The notes: generated by a model from the sequence alone, not told the origin. 64,000 bases of DNA from Brevundimonas sp. EYE_349 (GCF_023147505.1 NZ_JAHXPB010000003.1:124001-188000); one strand, 5' to 3'. Numbered from the stretch's first letter, positions 52,673-63,767 are shown. Numbers and translations: made by a program.

Positions 52673-53062
52673 ATGACGGACTATCCGCGGCTCAGCACGA
52701 TCAAGACCGGCCTGGCCTGCCGTTGCCCCCGCTGCGGCAAAGGCCCGCTGTTCAAGGGCTACCTCAGCCTGCGCGAAGGCTGCACGGACTGCGGCCTCAG
52801 CTACGGCTTCGCCGACCCGGCCGACGGCCCGGCCTTCTTCGTCATGACGGCGGTCGGGGTGGTGGGCATGATCCTGCTGATGCTGTTCGACTTCACCGTT
52901 CACCCGCCGATCTGGGTGCATGGGGTCGTGACCCTGCCCATCCTGATCGGCCTGTGCCTGGGCTGCCTGCGCCCCTTCAAAGCCTGGCTGGTCGCCGAAC
53001 AATATATCCACAAGGCCGCCCCGCCGGAGTTCTCCTCCAACGGCAAGCACGGGCCTTACTAG
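52673..53062 (+). CDS. DUF983 family membrane protein
   Basis: 129 residues. An N-terminal zinc-ribbon-like part (CRCPRCGKGPLFKGYLSL; CTDCGLSYGFADPADGPAFF) and two membrane helices (about 55-76 and 82-101) are the DUF983 pattern. Function unknown; some relatives lie near cytochrome oxidase genes. It overlaps the convergent nucleotidyltransferase gene by 4 nt. Confidence 0.88.
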   Translation: MTDYPRLSTIKTGLACRCPRCGKGPLFKGYLSLREGCTDCGLSYGFADPADGPAFFVMTAVGVVGMILLMLFDFTVHPPIWVHGVVTLPILIGLCLGCLRPFKAWLVAEQYIHKAAPPEFSSNGKHGPY

Positions 53063-53640
53063 GTCGGTTCGACCACCGTCAGTTCCGGCCACCGCGCCCG
53101 CGCGCTGTCGATCACCTTGACCCAGCTTTTGGCCACGGGCCGGTTCGGATTGGGCCGGATGGTCATGGAGAACACATCCTCCAGCCCGAACGGCGCGGCG
53201 ACGGTTATGGCGTCGTCAGCCTCCAGCCGCACCCCGACCGCGAAGGTCGGCGCCACGAACCGTCCCAGCGCCTCGTCGGTCGATCTCAGCGCCTGATAGG
53301 GCTCGCCGAACCGATCCTGGAACCACAGATGAACCCGCGCCTGGTTCCTGACCTCGACCTGACTGCTGAGCGGCGCGTCGAAGGCGGCGGCGACCCGTTT
53401 AATAACCACATCCTCGGCCTCGTAGGACAGGTCCGATCCGTCGAAATAGGCCAGATCGTAGTCCTTGACGCCATAACCCGCCGGCCGTCCCGTCTGGACG
53501 TTCCACACCGCCTGATAGACCGCGCCCGACACCAGCCTCCAATCCGGCAGGTCCAGCCCCCGCACCGTCGTCAGAATATGCATCACCGCGGGGTCGGCGC
53601 GCACGATGGCGATCAGGCGTTCGGTCAGGGCGTCGTTCAT
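53059..53640 (-). CDS. Nucleotidyltransferase family protein (COG3575/DUF925)
   Basis: 193 residues from the ATG at 53640 (site GGGATGGGAA). It carries the family's VSGAVYQAVWNV, YGVKDYDLAYFDGSDLSYEAED (acidic pair KDYDLAYFD) and QARVHLWFQDRFG. The nucleotidyltransferase fold is predicted, but the substrate is unknown. It is transcribed away from thiD's 3' end, separated by palindromic repeat copy D. Confidence 0.85.
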   Translation of the reverse strand: MNDALTERLIAIVRADPAVMHILTTVRGLDLPDWRLVSGAVYQAVWNVQTGRPAGYGVKDYDLAYFDGSDLSYEAEDVVIKRVAAAFDAPLSSQVEVRNQARVHLWFQDRFGEPYQALRSTDEALGRFVAPTFAVGVRLEADDAITVAAPFGLEDVFSMTIRPNPNRPVAKSWVKVIDSARARWPELTVVEPT

Positions 53641-53711
53641 TTCCCATCCCTTAGCGAGCGCATCCGTCTCCGGGGAGTGACGGCGCACCACCATCCACAG
53701 ACCCTTTTCCT

Positions 53712-53743
53712 CGTCATCCTAAGCGCAAGGCTTAAGGATGATG
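53712..53743. repeat. Palindromic intergenic repeat, copy D (short form)
   Basis: CGTCATCCTAAGC-GCAAG-GCTTAAGGATGATG, a near-perfect hairpin. Its core GCGCAAGGC is shared with the right half of copy A. It lies between the nucleotidyltransferase start and the thiD stop. Confidence 0.75.
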
Positions 53744-53762
53744 CGTGGCGGGAAGCGGCGAC

Positions 53763-54548
53763 CTACTCCCGCACCGGCCAGCCGTGGTCCAGCGGGCCGT
53801 GGCCGCCGCCCAGGCCGGGCGCACGGCGGATCGCCTCGCCGACATAGGCCCAGGCTTCGGCCACCGCGACCTCCAGCGGTCGCCCCAGCGCCAGCCCGGC
53901 CGCGCAGGCGCTGGCCAGCGTGCATCCGGTGCCGTGGGTGTGGCGGGTGTCGATCCGTTCGGCCTCCAGCGCCGTCTCGCCGTCGGGCGTCAGCAGCAGG
54001 TCGATCACCGTCGTTCCCGGCACATGGCCGCCCTTCATCAGCACCGCCCGCGCGCCCATGGCCAGCAGGGCCTCGCCCGCCCGGCGCTGGCCGTCCACAT
54101 CATGCACCGCGATCCCCGTCAGGGCCTCGGCCTCGGGCGCATTGGGGGTCAGAAGCGCCGCGCGCGGGATCATCATGGATTTGACCGCCTCGACGGCCGC
54201 ATCGGGCAACAGGGACGCCCCGCCCTTGGCCACCATGACCGGATCGACCACGGCGGGCGCGTCGGCGCTGTCCAGCAGGGCGGCGACCGTCTCCACCACC
54301 TCGACCGAGCCCAGCATTCCGGTCTTGAAGGCGTCGGTTCCGATGTCGTCCAGCACCGCGCGCCCCTGGGCCGCGATCAGATCCAGCGGCAGCGGATGGA
54401 CGCCGTGGACCCCCAGGGTGTTCTGCACCGTGATGGCGGTGATGGCGGTCGCCGCATAGCCGCCCATCATCGTCACGGCCTTGATGTCGGCCTGGATGCC
54501 CGCCCCGCCGCCCGAGTCGGAGCCCGCCAGGATCAGCACCCGACCCAT
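53763..54548 (-). CDS. thiD: Hydroxymethylpyrimidine/phosphomethylpyrimidine kinase ThiD
   Basis: 261 residues. Phosphorylates HMP twice in thiamine synthesis. VLILAGSDSGGGAGIQADIK, VVDPVMVAKGGASLL, LLTPNAPEAEALTG and HTHGTGCTLASACAA are the ribokinase-family motifs. The ATG at 54548 matches the family start; an ATG at 54620, overlapping the sugE stop by ATGA, is an alternative adding 24 residues. No TPP riboswitch was seen upstream. Confidence 0.93.
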   Translation of the reverse strand: MGRVLILAGSDSGGGAGIQADIKAVTMMGGYAATAITAITVQNTLGVHGVHPLPLDLIAAQGRAVLDDIGTDAFKTGMLGSVEVVETVAALLDSADAPAVVDPVMVAKGGASLLPDAAVEAVKSMMIPRAALLTPNAPEAEALTGIAVHDVDGQRRAGEALLAMGARAVLMKGGHVPGTTVIDLLLTPDGETALEAERIDTRHTHGTGCTLASACAAGLALGRPLEVAVAEAWAYVGEAIRRAPGLGGGHGPLDHGWPVRE

Positions 54549-54616
54549 CTTTTTTGCGCTGCCGCCGCCCGCGCGGCGGGCGTCTGCTTGAGCGCGAATA
54601 TCCGTGCCAACGCGGG

Positions 54617-54961
54617 TCATGCCGCCGCCCCCGAAAACAGCTTCAGCCCGACGATCCCCGCCACGATCAGCAGGATGCACACCGCCCTGACCGCCGTCGC
54701 GGGCTCGCCATAGACCAGCACGCCCGCCAGCGCCGCGCCCACCGCCCCGATGCCGGTCCACACCGCATAGGCCGTTCCGATCGGCAGCTTCTGCGTCGCC
54801 ACCCACAACAGGATCATGCTTCCGGCCAGGGCGATCCCCACCCCCAGCGATGTCAGCGGCCGCTGCAGGCCGACGCTCTTCAGGCCCGAGGCCCACAGAA
54901 CCTCCAGCAGACCGGCGACGACCAGCGTCGCCCACGGATTGATCGACATGATCCAGGACAT
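54617..54961 (-). CDS. sugE: SMR family transporter SugE/Gdx
   Basis: 114 residues, four membrane helices. GLLEVLWASGLK carries the essential Glu of small multidrug resistance proteins, and YAVWTGIGAVGAA with the W-T-G-I-G pattern is typical of the guanidinium-exporter (Gdx/SugE) branch rather than EmrE. No guanidine riboswitch was seen upstream. Possibly coupled to thiD by an ATGA overlap. Confidence 0.9.
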   Translation of the reverse strand: MSWIMSINPWATLVVAGLLEVLWASGLKSVGLQRPLTSLGVGIALAGSMILLWVATQKLPIGTAYAVWTGIGAVGAALAGVLVYGEPATAVRAVCILLIVAGIVGLKLFSGAAA

Positions 54962-55001
54962 GACGGGTCAGATGGCCCAGCCCGTCCATCAGGGCAAGCG
55001 A

Positions 55002-55358
55002 TCAGGCGCCCAGCGGTCCCTTGAAGATGAAGAAGGCCCCCAGGCCGATGAAGGCGAAGCCGACCAGATGGTTCACCGTCAGCTTCTCGCCCAGATACAG
55101 CACCGAAAAACCGGCGAAGACCAACAGGGTGATCACCTCCTGCATCGTCTTCAGCTCGGCCGGAGAATAGACCTTGATGCCGATCCGGTTGGCCGGCACC
55201 GCCAGCCAGTATTCGAAGAAGGCGATGCTCCAGCTGGCGATCACCAGCAGCCACAGCGGCTTGTGCTCGAACTTCAGATGGCCGTACCAGGCGAAGGTCA
55301 TGAAGACGTTCGACAGGGCCAGCATGAGAATGGGGGCGATATAGGCGGTCAGGGGCAT
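55002..55358 (-). CDS. DUF486 (DMT family) membrane protein
   Basis: 118 residues with four helices (LMLALSNVFMTFAWYGHLK; WLLVIASWSIAFFEYWLAVPANR; MQEVITLLVFAGFSVLYLGE; NHLVGFAFIGLGAFFIF). It matches DUF486, a small drug/metabolite-transporter-like family of unknown substrate. It is 40 nt upstream of sugE on the same strand. Confidence 0.9.
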   Translation of the reverse strand: MPLTAYIAPILMLALSNVFMTFAWYGHLKFEHKPLWLLVIASWSIAFFEYWLAVPANRIGIKVYSPAELKTMQEVITLLVFAGFSVLYLGEKLTVNHLVGFAFIGLGAFFIFKGPLGA

Positions 55359-55420
55359 GGGCGACGCTGTGACGGTTGACCCCTGTCCTTAGCTCAACCG
55401 CGACCGAACGTCGCGTCCGT

Positions 55421-56245
55421 TCAACCGGCGTCGCGAATGGCCGCCTGCACCTTCAGCGCCTGCACCGTCTCGCGCACGTCATGGACCCGCACCATCCGCG
55501 CCCCGTGGGCGGCCGCCGCCAGGGCCAGGGCGATGGAGCCGCCCAGCCGGTCGGTCGCCTCGACCGCCGTCGGGTCGACAGCCTGGATCGTGCGCTTGCG
55601 GCTGGCGGCGTACAGCACCGGAAACCCCAGATCGACCAGCGCGCTCAGTCCCGCCGTCAGGGCCAGATTGTGCGCCAGCGTCTTGCCGAAACCTATGCCG
55701 GGGTCCACCCAGATCCGATCGCGCGCCACACCCGCCGCCATCGCCGCCTCGGCCCGCCCCTGCAGATAGTCCAGCACCTCGCCGGCCACGTCGGCATAGG
55801 TCGGGTTCGCCTGCATGGTGCGCGGCTCGCCCTTCATGTGCATCAGCAAGATATCGCACCCCAGTTCGGCGGCGACGCCCGCGCTGTCGGGCGTATGGGT
55901 CAAGGCCGTCACGTCGTTCCACATCGTCGCCCCGGCCGCGACGGCGGCGCGGGCCGCCTCGGGCTTCATCGTGTCGATGCTGATCGCCCCGTCCCAGCGC
56001 GCGCGAAGGCCCGCGATGACCGGGACGACCCGCGCGATCTCCTCGTCCGTCCCGACCGGATCGGCGCCCGGCCGGGTGCTTTCGCCGCCGATATCCAAGA
56101 CGTCCGCCCCCTGTTCGACCAGCCGCAGCCCGTGCTCCACCGCCCGTTCCGTGGTGGTCCAGCGCCCGCCGTCAGAGAAGCTATCAGGCGTCACATTGAG
56201 GATACCCATGACTTTCACGGGCAACATCGACATCATCTCATCCAT
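55421..56245 (-). CDS. folP: Dihydropteroate synthase
   Basis: 274 residues. Joins pABA with the pterin pyrophosphate in folate synthesis. VMGILNVTPDSFSDGG, DIGGESTRPGADPV and ISIDTMKPEAARA are the binding motifs; DPGIGFGKTLAHNLAL and ASRKRTIQ complete the barrel. Several Met codons near the start leave it uncertain by up to about 12 residues. It heads a minus-strand series towards thiD. Confidence 0.95.
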   Translation of the reverse strand: MDEMMSMLPVKVMGILNVTPDSFSDGGRWTTTERAVEHGLRLVEQGADVLDIGGESTRPGADPVGTDEEIARVVPVIAGLRARWDGAISIDTMKPEAARAAVAAGATMWNDVTALTHTPDSAGVAAELGCDILLMHMKGEPRTMQANPTYADVAGEVLDYLQGRAEAAMAAGVARDRIWVDPGIGFGKTLAHNLALTAGLSALVDLGFPVLYAASRKRTIQAVDPTAVEATDRLGGSIALALAAAAHGARMVRVHDVRETVQALKVQAAIRDAG

Positions 56246-56519
56246 GATCGCTAATATTATCGACAGACGAGTTCACGTCCATAAATGGCGATCAGTGGAC
56301 GCCGTAGCTGAAGCAACATGGCACGACAACGCTCGGCCCGGCACACCTCATCACGACAATGCAGATAAAGCCGCGTCGATCACGCATGGCGACACCATGG
56401 CCTCACGTTCCGGAATATCTGTCACGGAGGCGATAGCATGGGCGCAAGCGTACTCGGACGAAGTCACTTTGTATCTCTACGACATGGGAACGTGGCCCTC
56501 AGAACCGACTGATTTTTAA
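56244..56519 (+). CDS. Possible small gene in a low-GC stretch
   Basis: 91 codons, or 40 from the ATG at 56397. It is divergent from folP and overlaps its start by 2 nt. The C-terminal part (SGISVTEAIAWAQAYSDEVTLYLYDMGTWPSEPTDF) looks protein-like, but codon use (ATA, TTG, TCA, CGT) and base composition are unlike the neighbours, suggesting acquired DNA. A 7-bp palindrome TAATCCG/CGGATTA (56517-56536) follows at the stop. No family recognised. Apart from this frame and the hairpin at 56664, I see nothing between folP and the gene at 56780. Confidence 0.35.
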   Translation: MIANIIDRRVHVHKWRSVDAVAEATWHDNARPGTPHHDNADKAASITHGDTMASRSGISVTEAIAWAQAYSDEVTLYLYDMGTWPSEPTDF

Positions 56520-56663
56520 TCCGAAAATACGGATTATTTCCGATCGAATAGCGTGATGTTTGACTTTCGCGCGGCATGGGACCAGCCTCTAGCCGTGAAC
56601 ACACGTTTCGTCAGCCAGGCTCGACGCCTTTCCCACGCGGGACGCCTCGTCGCAGGCTTCTGA

Positions 56664-56698
56664 CCCGGAACGGCTGCGTGCCTTTTGCCCGTTCCGGG
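56664..56698 (+). other. Strong leader hairpin upstream of the GreA/Rnk-like gene
   Basis: CCCGGAACGG at 56664-56673 pairs perfectly with CCGTTCCGGG at 56689-56698, with a 15-nt loop containing TTTT. There is no T-run after it, so it looks more like a 5'-leader structure than a terminator. It lies 81 nt before the start codon. Confidence 0.45.
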
Positions 56699-56779
56699 CG
56701 ACGATCTGAAACTTCTTCTTCCCGCCGCCGACGCCGAACGCGCGTGTGGCGGCGCATGCCCCTTTTGAGAGACATCCCC

Positions 56780-57190
56780 ATGGCCAAGTCCAATCTGCCC
56801 GTCCGCCCCGACATCTTCCTCAGCGCCGAGGACCACGACGCCCTGTCCCGCCTGGTCGGCGACATGCCCGGCGAGGGCGTGGCGGGCATGCTTCAGGAAG
56901 AGCTGGAGCGCGCCGTCATCTGCGAATCCGGCGACCTGCCCAAGGGCGCCGTGCCGCTGAACCGCTGGCTCCACTACGTCGACGGCCGCAGCAGCGACCC
57001 GCGCCGCATCCAGATCGTCCTGCCGAAAGACGCCGACATCGACGCGGGCAAGGTTTCGGTCCTGTCCCACGTCGGCGCGGGCCTGATCGGCCTGGTCGAA
57101 GGCCACACCATTTCCTGGAGCGACCCGTCCGGCGCCGAACGCAGCCTGACCCCGGTGATGATCGAGGACGCGGAAATCCTGCCCGCCTGA
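56780..57190 (+). CDS. GreA/Rnk-type C-terminal domain protein
   Basis: 136 residues from the ATG at 56780. The C-terminal part (RRIQIVLPKDADIDAGKVSVLSHVGAGLIGLVEGHTISW) matches the GreA/Rnk FKBP-like domain, and the short helical N-terminus fits Rnk, called regulator of nucleoside diphosphate kinase, an RNA-polymerase-binding protein. The exact role here is unknown. A bidirectional terminator follows. Confidence 0.82.
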   Translation: MAKSNLPVRPDIFLSAEDHDALSRLVGDMPGEGVAGMLQEELERAVICESGDLPKGAVPLNRWLHYVDGRSSDPRRIQIVLPKDADIDAGKVSVLSHVGAGLIGLVEGHTISWSDPSGAERSLTPVMIEDAEILPA

Positions 57191-57213
57191 TCCCTGCCGC
57201 CGCTCATGAAAAA

Positions 57214-57247
57214 CCCGCCGGGAGATCGCTCTCCCGGCGGGCTTTTT
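57214..57247. terminator. Bidirectional terminator between the Rnk-like gene and ftsH
   Basis: CCCGCCGGGAGA-TCGC-TCTCCCGGCGGG, with TTTTT to the right and AAAAA to the left, so it can end transcripts from both convergent genes. Confidence 0.92.
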
Positions 57248-57268
57248 CATTCCGAACCGAATGCCGGT

Positions 57269-59223
<1,955 letters not shown>

Positions 59224-59227
<4 letters not shown>

Positions 59228-60591
59228 TGAGGTCCTCGGTCGTCCGCCGCCCCGCTCGGGCCGACGGTCTGGATGTGTCTGTCTGGGAAAATAGGAGGTT
59301 CCATGGCGTTATGCCATCGCGGGGCTGAAATCAGGTCGTCTTCGTGCGTCGTTTCGTCCAGCGCCAGCCTGAGCCGTTCCGCGACAAGCCCGCGCCGTTC
59401 GACCCCCGCCCCTGCAAGAACCGGTCCCGGCGCCCCGTCCTTGACGAGCACCGGCCAGGCCGCCCGCGCCTGCGGCGACAGCGGGGCCAGCGCCGCCCGG
59501 TCCGCGTCCGACAGCTGCGACAATCGCCCGCGCCCCGCGACGACCGACCAGCCCGGATCGGCGGCGACGAAGGCGAACCGTCCGTCCCACACCGCCTCCG
59601 CGCCCGGCGTCAGCCTCAGGGGCGCCGCGCCCTTTCTCGCCATCTCGCCCGCCTCCCGCACCAGGCTGGCGGTCTCGCCCCCAGCCGTGATCCGCGCCCC
59701 GCACAGGGTGGCGGTGAACGCCTCGCCGGCCCGCAGCCGCCGGATCAGCGCGGCCAGCCGCTCGCCCCTCGGCGGCGTCGCCCCGCCCCCGACGCAGACC
59801 AGGGCCGCCGCCAGGGTTCGCGCCGAAACATCGCGCGACGCCTCGACCACCGCCTCGCCGACCCTCTTCAGCCCCTCCGCGCTCGACGCCGCCCGCGCCT
59901 CGGAGAGCGGCTGCCGCTCAGCCCCTCCGGCGGCCAAGGCCTGGCGCGCCCGACTGCGGCCATAGCGCGGATCGGCGTTGGCGGGGTCCTCGATCCAGTC
60001 CGCCCCCTGCCCCCTCAGCCAGTCGCGCAAGGGGTCGCGCCCTTCGTCCAGCAGGGGTCGCAGCAGCATCAGCCCCCGCCCCTCGGGCCAGACAGGCGAC
60101 GGCGACCATTCGCGCACCCGTCCCAGCGTCGCCCCTTCCCGCCGCATCAGATCGGCCTCGGCGATGTCGTCGGCCGTGTGGGCGAACAGCACCACCCGCG
60201 CCCCCGCCGTCCGCGCCGCCTCGGCGATCAGCCGATGGCGCGCCGACCGCGCCGCCGCCGTCAGTCCCGTCTGGGGCTTGTCCCCGTCCCAGCGCAGGCC
60301 GCGCCAATCTCCCCCGACCGCCCGCGCCGCCTGTTCCGCAAAGGCGTTCCAGCGCCCGCTTTCGGGGTTCAGCCCATGATCCACGCTGAGCGCAAGAAGG
60401 CGCCGCCCGCGCGTCTTCGCCCATTCGGCCGCCAGCCGCAGCAGGGCGATTGAATCCCCCCCGCCCGACAGGGCCAGGACCAGGGGCTGCTCGACATCCC
60501 GGCTCAACCGCGCATCCAGCCGTGTCAGGACGCGCGCGGCCAGTCCCCCCTCGCTCCCATAGCTCCCGTCTTCGGACGTCAGGCGGCGCAC
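59224..60591 (-). CDS. tilS: tRNA(Ile)-lysidine synthase TilS
   Basis: 455 residues from a GTG at 60591 (no ATG available), overlapping the cpoB stop by 13 nt. The PP-loop [13 protein letters not shown] and the [12 protein letters not shown] region define TilS, which makes lysidine in the AUA-reading tRNA. The C-terminal part is Ala/Arg-rich and less conserved. It lies between cpoB and ftsH as in Caulobacter. Confidence 0.92.
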
Positions 60592-61427
60592 GCGCCCGTG
60601 GTCCGCAGCTGAGCCGCGCGGGCCTTCTGCGGATCGGACGCCGAGGGCGCATAGCGGCGCGTGAACTCGGCCAGGGCCGCGCACCCTTGCGGCTTCCTCT
60701 GGGTTGAAAACAGCGCGTCGGCCAGTTTCAGCGTCGTATCCGCCGCCCAGCCGATGCGCGGCCAGTCCTTCAGCGCGGCGGCGTAATAGGGCACGGCCCC
60801 CGCCTTGTCGTTGGCCGCGACCCGCAGGTCGCCCAGGCGCGAGTTGGCTTCACGCGATTGCGGCGTGTCGGGCCAGGCTGCGATCACCGTCTCCAGCGCC
60901 CGCTCGCCGCGCGGCTTGTCGGTCGCCAGCAGGGCGACCGCCGCCGCCAGATCGCGCGTCGCGTCGCCGGTGGGCGAGGTCGCCTCGATCGGCGCGTTCA
61001 GTTCGGCCTGGGTCTCCAGCTTCTGGATGCGGGCCTCGGCGTCTCTCAGCCGGGTCTGCAGGGCCTGGTTGTCCCGCGTCGCCTCGTCCAGTTGGAAGGT
61101 CAGCCGCTCGTTGTCGCCGTTGATGCGGCGAACCGTGGCCTCCAGGTCGCCCAGGCGCCGATCCATCAGGGCGAACTGCCCCTGCAGCGTCACCACCTCC
61201 GGGTCCGGCTCGACCAGCACCGGCTGACCGGCGGCGTTCCTCTGGGTCAGCGCCCGCTCCAGCCGGCGCACGTTGCGATCCAGCTGGTCCAGGCGGCGGT
61301 TGTCCCATTCGGTCCGCTCCATGATGTTGGGCTGGGCCTGCTGGGCGACGGCGCCGCCGCCGATCAGCAGCACCCCGACGGCGGCGGCGACGATGGCGTG
61401 GGCGCGAGAGATCGAGAGCTTGGTCAT
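60579..61427 (-). CDS. cpoB: Tol-Pal associated protein CpoB/YbgF
   Basis: 282 residues from the ATG at 61427. A Sec signal (AIVAAAVGVLLIGGGAVAQ), a coiled coil (about 40-135; DRNVRRLERAL, LQTRLRDAEARIQKLE) and C-terminal TPR repeats (about 160-275) match CpoB, which coordinates the Tol-Pal system with peptidoglycan synthesis at division. It is 109 nt after pal. Confidence 0.92.
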   Translation of the reverse strand: MTKLSISRAHAIVAAAVGVLLIGGGAVAQQAQPNIMERTEWDNRRLDQLDRNVRRLERALTQRNAAGQPVLVEPDPEVVTLQGQFALMDRRLGDLEATVRRINGDNERLTFQLDEATRDNQALQTRLRDAEARIQKLETQAELNAPIEATSPTGDATRDLAAAVALLATDKPRGERALETVIAAWPDTPQSREANSRLGDLRVAANDKAGAVPYYAAALKDWPRIGWAADTTLKLADALFSTQRKPQGCAALAEFTRRYAPSASDPQKARAAQLRTTGACAA

Positions 61428-61480
61428 CCGTCTAGCTTTCACCGATTTGGGGCCGCCGCAAGGCCCAAGCGCCGAAACGA

Positions 61481-61510
61481 AAAGAGGCGCCGGCTTTCGG
61501 TCGACGCCTC
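61481..61510 (-). terminator. Terminator after pal
   Basis: On the minus strand GAGGCG and CGCCTC form the outer stem of a 27-nt hairpin followed by TTTT, 27 nt past the pal stop. Read-through would be needed to reach cpoB. Confidence 0.7.
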
Positions 61511-61536
61511 CCTTCAGATCAGTCGTCTTTCGCCGA

Positions 61537-62103
61537 TTAGCGCGGCGCGCCCGACACGATGGCGGTGTGGGCGTTGCGGTTGCGGGCGAAGGCGTCCTCG
61601 TTGGAGCCCTCCGCGATCGGCCGCTCCTTGCCGAAGCTGATGGTGTCGATCCGGCCGGCCGGGATGCCCCGATTGATCAGATAGGTCCGCACCGACTCCG
61701 CGCGGCGGGCGCCCAGAGCCAGGTTGTATTCGCGCGTCCCGCGTTCGTCGGCGTTGCCTTCGATGCGGACCGTCACGGACGGATAGCGTTGCAGCCACTG
61801 AGCTTGGGCGTCCAGACGCGGCATGGCCTCGGGGCGGACCTCATAGCTGTCCAGGTCGAAATAGATGCGGTCGCCGACGTTGACGACAAAGTCCTGCTCG
61901 GACCCCGGCTGGGCCGAGCCCAGGCCGCCGCCCGTCACCGGGCCGGTCGGGGCGGTCGGATAGGCCGGGCCGGTCGGCGCGGTCGAGGTTCCATCGTTCG
62001 GGCCGGGCACGCCGGTCTCGACCGGGGGCTTGCGCGTGCAGGCGGCCATCGCCGCCACGGCGCAGCCGACCATCGCCAGTTTGAGGATGCGTGAAGTCTT
62101 CAT
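61537..62103 (-). CDS. pal: Peptidoglycan-associated lipoprotein Pal
   Basis: 188 residues. Lipoprotein signal LKLAMVGCAVAAMAAC (lipobox Cys22), a Gly/Thr/Pro linker, and an OmpA-like domain (about 75-185; GNADERGTREYNLALGARRAESV) that binds peptidoglycan. In Caulobacterales Pal is essential for outer-membrane integrity. It is 143 nt downstream of tolB. Confidence 0.97.
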   Translation of the reverse strand: MKTSRILKLAMVGCAVAAMAACTRKPPVETGVPGPNDGTSTAPTGPAYPTAPTGPVTGGGLGSAQPGSEQDFVVNVGDRIYFDLDSYEVRPEAMPRLDAQAQWLQRYPSVTVRIEGNADERGTREYNLALGARRAESVRTYLINRGIPAGRIDTISFGKERPIAEGSNEDAFARNRNAHTAIVSGAPR

Positions 62104-62246
62104 GGGGTCGTCTCCTGACGTGTCGTTTCTTGCAAGGGGGCGGGCCTCAAGCTTGACGTTACTGTCTGCCTCGGGCGCCCTTGGGACGCCAGAGGCGATA
62201 ACGCAGTATTGAGACTTATGGCTCCGCCGTGATCGAGGACGGGCCT

Positions 62247-63626
62247 TTAGGCCGGGCAGCTGTCGGCGCCCTGGCCATAGCCCAGATTGCTCGGCGGCCG
62301 GTCCAGCAGGGGCGACCAGGCCGGATCGGTGCCGCGCCCGTTATAGCCCGCCTGCGACACCACCCGGCCCGACAGGTCCACGGTCCACAAACGGGTGTCG
62401 CCGCCCGGCGTCTGGCGCGCGAACATCACATATCGGCCGTTGGGCGCCCAGTTCGGCCCCTCCTCGAAGTAGCTGGAGGACAGGATGCGTTCGCCCGATC
62501 CGTCGGCGTTCATCACCCCGGTCGAGAACCGGCCCCCGCCCTGTTTGGTGAAGGCGATCAGATTGCCGGTCGGGCTCCACGACGGCGCCGTATAGATGCC
62601 GCCCCCGCGCGAGATCGGCCGCTGGCCCGATCCGTCCGCGCGCATGACATAAAGCCGCGCCGAACCCGAACGGTCCGAGGTGAAGACGATCTGGCTGCCG
62701 TCCGGGCTGAACGAGGGCGAGGTGTCGATGCCGGGGTCGTTGGTCAGGCGGGTGATCTGACGGCTTCTCAGGTCCATCACATAGACGTCGGTATTGCCGC
62801 CCCGGATGATCGAAAACGCGATCTTGTTGCCGTCGTTGGAGAAGCGCGGCGCCAGCACCTGCCCGTCGAATTCGCCCAGGCTCTCGCGCCGGCCGGTCGT
62901 CAGATTATAGAGGTAGATGCGGCTGTAATCCTTGCCCAGCGCGACATAGGTGATCTCGTCCGGCTGCGACAGCGAGAAGCGCGGCGACATGATCACCTCG
63001 TCCCCTTGCGTCAGATAGGTCGGGTTGAACCCGTCCTGGTCGGCGATGGTCAGGCGGTTGATCCGGTTCAGCGCCGAACCTTCCTCGGACACGAAGATCA
63101 CGCGGGAATCGAAGAAGCCCGCCTCGCCAGTCATCCGCTGATAGATGACGTCGGAAATCTTGTGCGCGATCCGGCGCCACTGTTCTTGCGTCGCGGTGAA
63201 CTGATAGCTGACCAGCTGGCACTGGCGATACGGATCATAAAGGCGGAAGCCGACGTCCATCCGCCCGTCGCCGCGCATCGTCACCCCGCCGTACAGCACC
63301 GCCTGCGCCCCGATCTGGGTCCATTGCGGAAAGTTCGGCGCATTGGCGAGGGTCAGGCCGGTCTCGATGAAGCTGGCCGGGTTCAGCGGCTCGAAGAAGC
63401 CCGACCGCCGCAGGTTCGCGCTGACCACGCTGGAGATGTCCGACCCATGCGTCCCCGCGAACGGCACGACCGCGATCTGCAACGGCCGCAGCACGCCCTG
63501 GTCGATCTCGACCTCGACCGGCTGGTTCTGACGCGCCGGCGTGGCCTGCGAGGTCTGGGCCGCCGTCGTCAGCGGCGCCGCCATCGCGACCGCCGCCACG
63601 GAGGCCAGAAGAAGGTTCAGACGCAT
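62247..63626 (-). CDS. tolB: Tol-Pal system protein TolB
   Basis: 459 residues from the ATG at 63626. A Sec signal (NLLLASVAAVAMAAPLTTAAQ), an N-terminal alpha/beta domain and a six-bladed beta-propeller with repeated SPDG/DG-x-G units (FSPDGSQIVFTSDRSGSARLYV; WSPTGNLIAFTK). A periplasmic partner of Pal. The tolQ, tolR and tolA genes expected upstream are not in the window; an antitoxin gene is next instead. Confidence 0.96.
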   Translation of the reverse strand: MRLNLLLASVAAVAMAAPLTTAAQTSQATPARQNQPVEVEIDQGVLRPLQIAVVPFAGTHGSDISSVVSANLRRSGFFEPLNPASFIETGLTLANAPNFPQWTQIGAQAVLYGGVTMRGDGRMDVGFRLYDPYRQCQLVSYQFTATQEQWRRIAHKISDVIYQRMTGEAGFFDSRVIFVSEEGSALNRINRLTIADQDGFNPTYLTQGDEVIMSPRFSLSQPDEITYVALGKDYSRIYLYNLTTGRRESLGEFDGQVLAPRFSNDGNKIAFSIIRGGNTDVYVMDLRSRQITRLTNDPGIDTSPSFSPDGSQIVFTSDRSGSARLYVMRADGSGQRPISRGGGIYTAPSWSPTGNLIAFTKQGGGRFSTGVMNADGSGERILSSSYFEEGPNWAPNGRYVMFARQTPGGDTRLWTVDLSGRVVSQAGYNGRGTDPAWSPLLDRPPSNLGYGQGADSCPA

Positions 63627-63767
63627 CGAGTGCTCCCACAAGTCTCAAAGGATCGCCGCCCCTTATCGCCGGGCCGTTCGACTTTCGCCAGCTTGACGGC
63701 GAATGGGGCGACTTTCGGGACGGAGCAGGCATCTTGGCGTGAGCTTTCAGCATGATAGTCTGACGCC

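Noticed and set aside
54549..54616. TPP riboswitch in front of thiD
   Set aside because: The gap is too short, is probably coding for an alternative N-terminus, and lacks the conserved CUGAGA and related cores.
54962..55001. Guanidine riboswitch before sugE
   Set aside because: Only 40 nt are available and no ACGR-type stem-loops are present.
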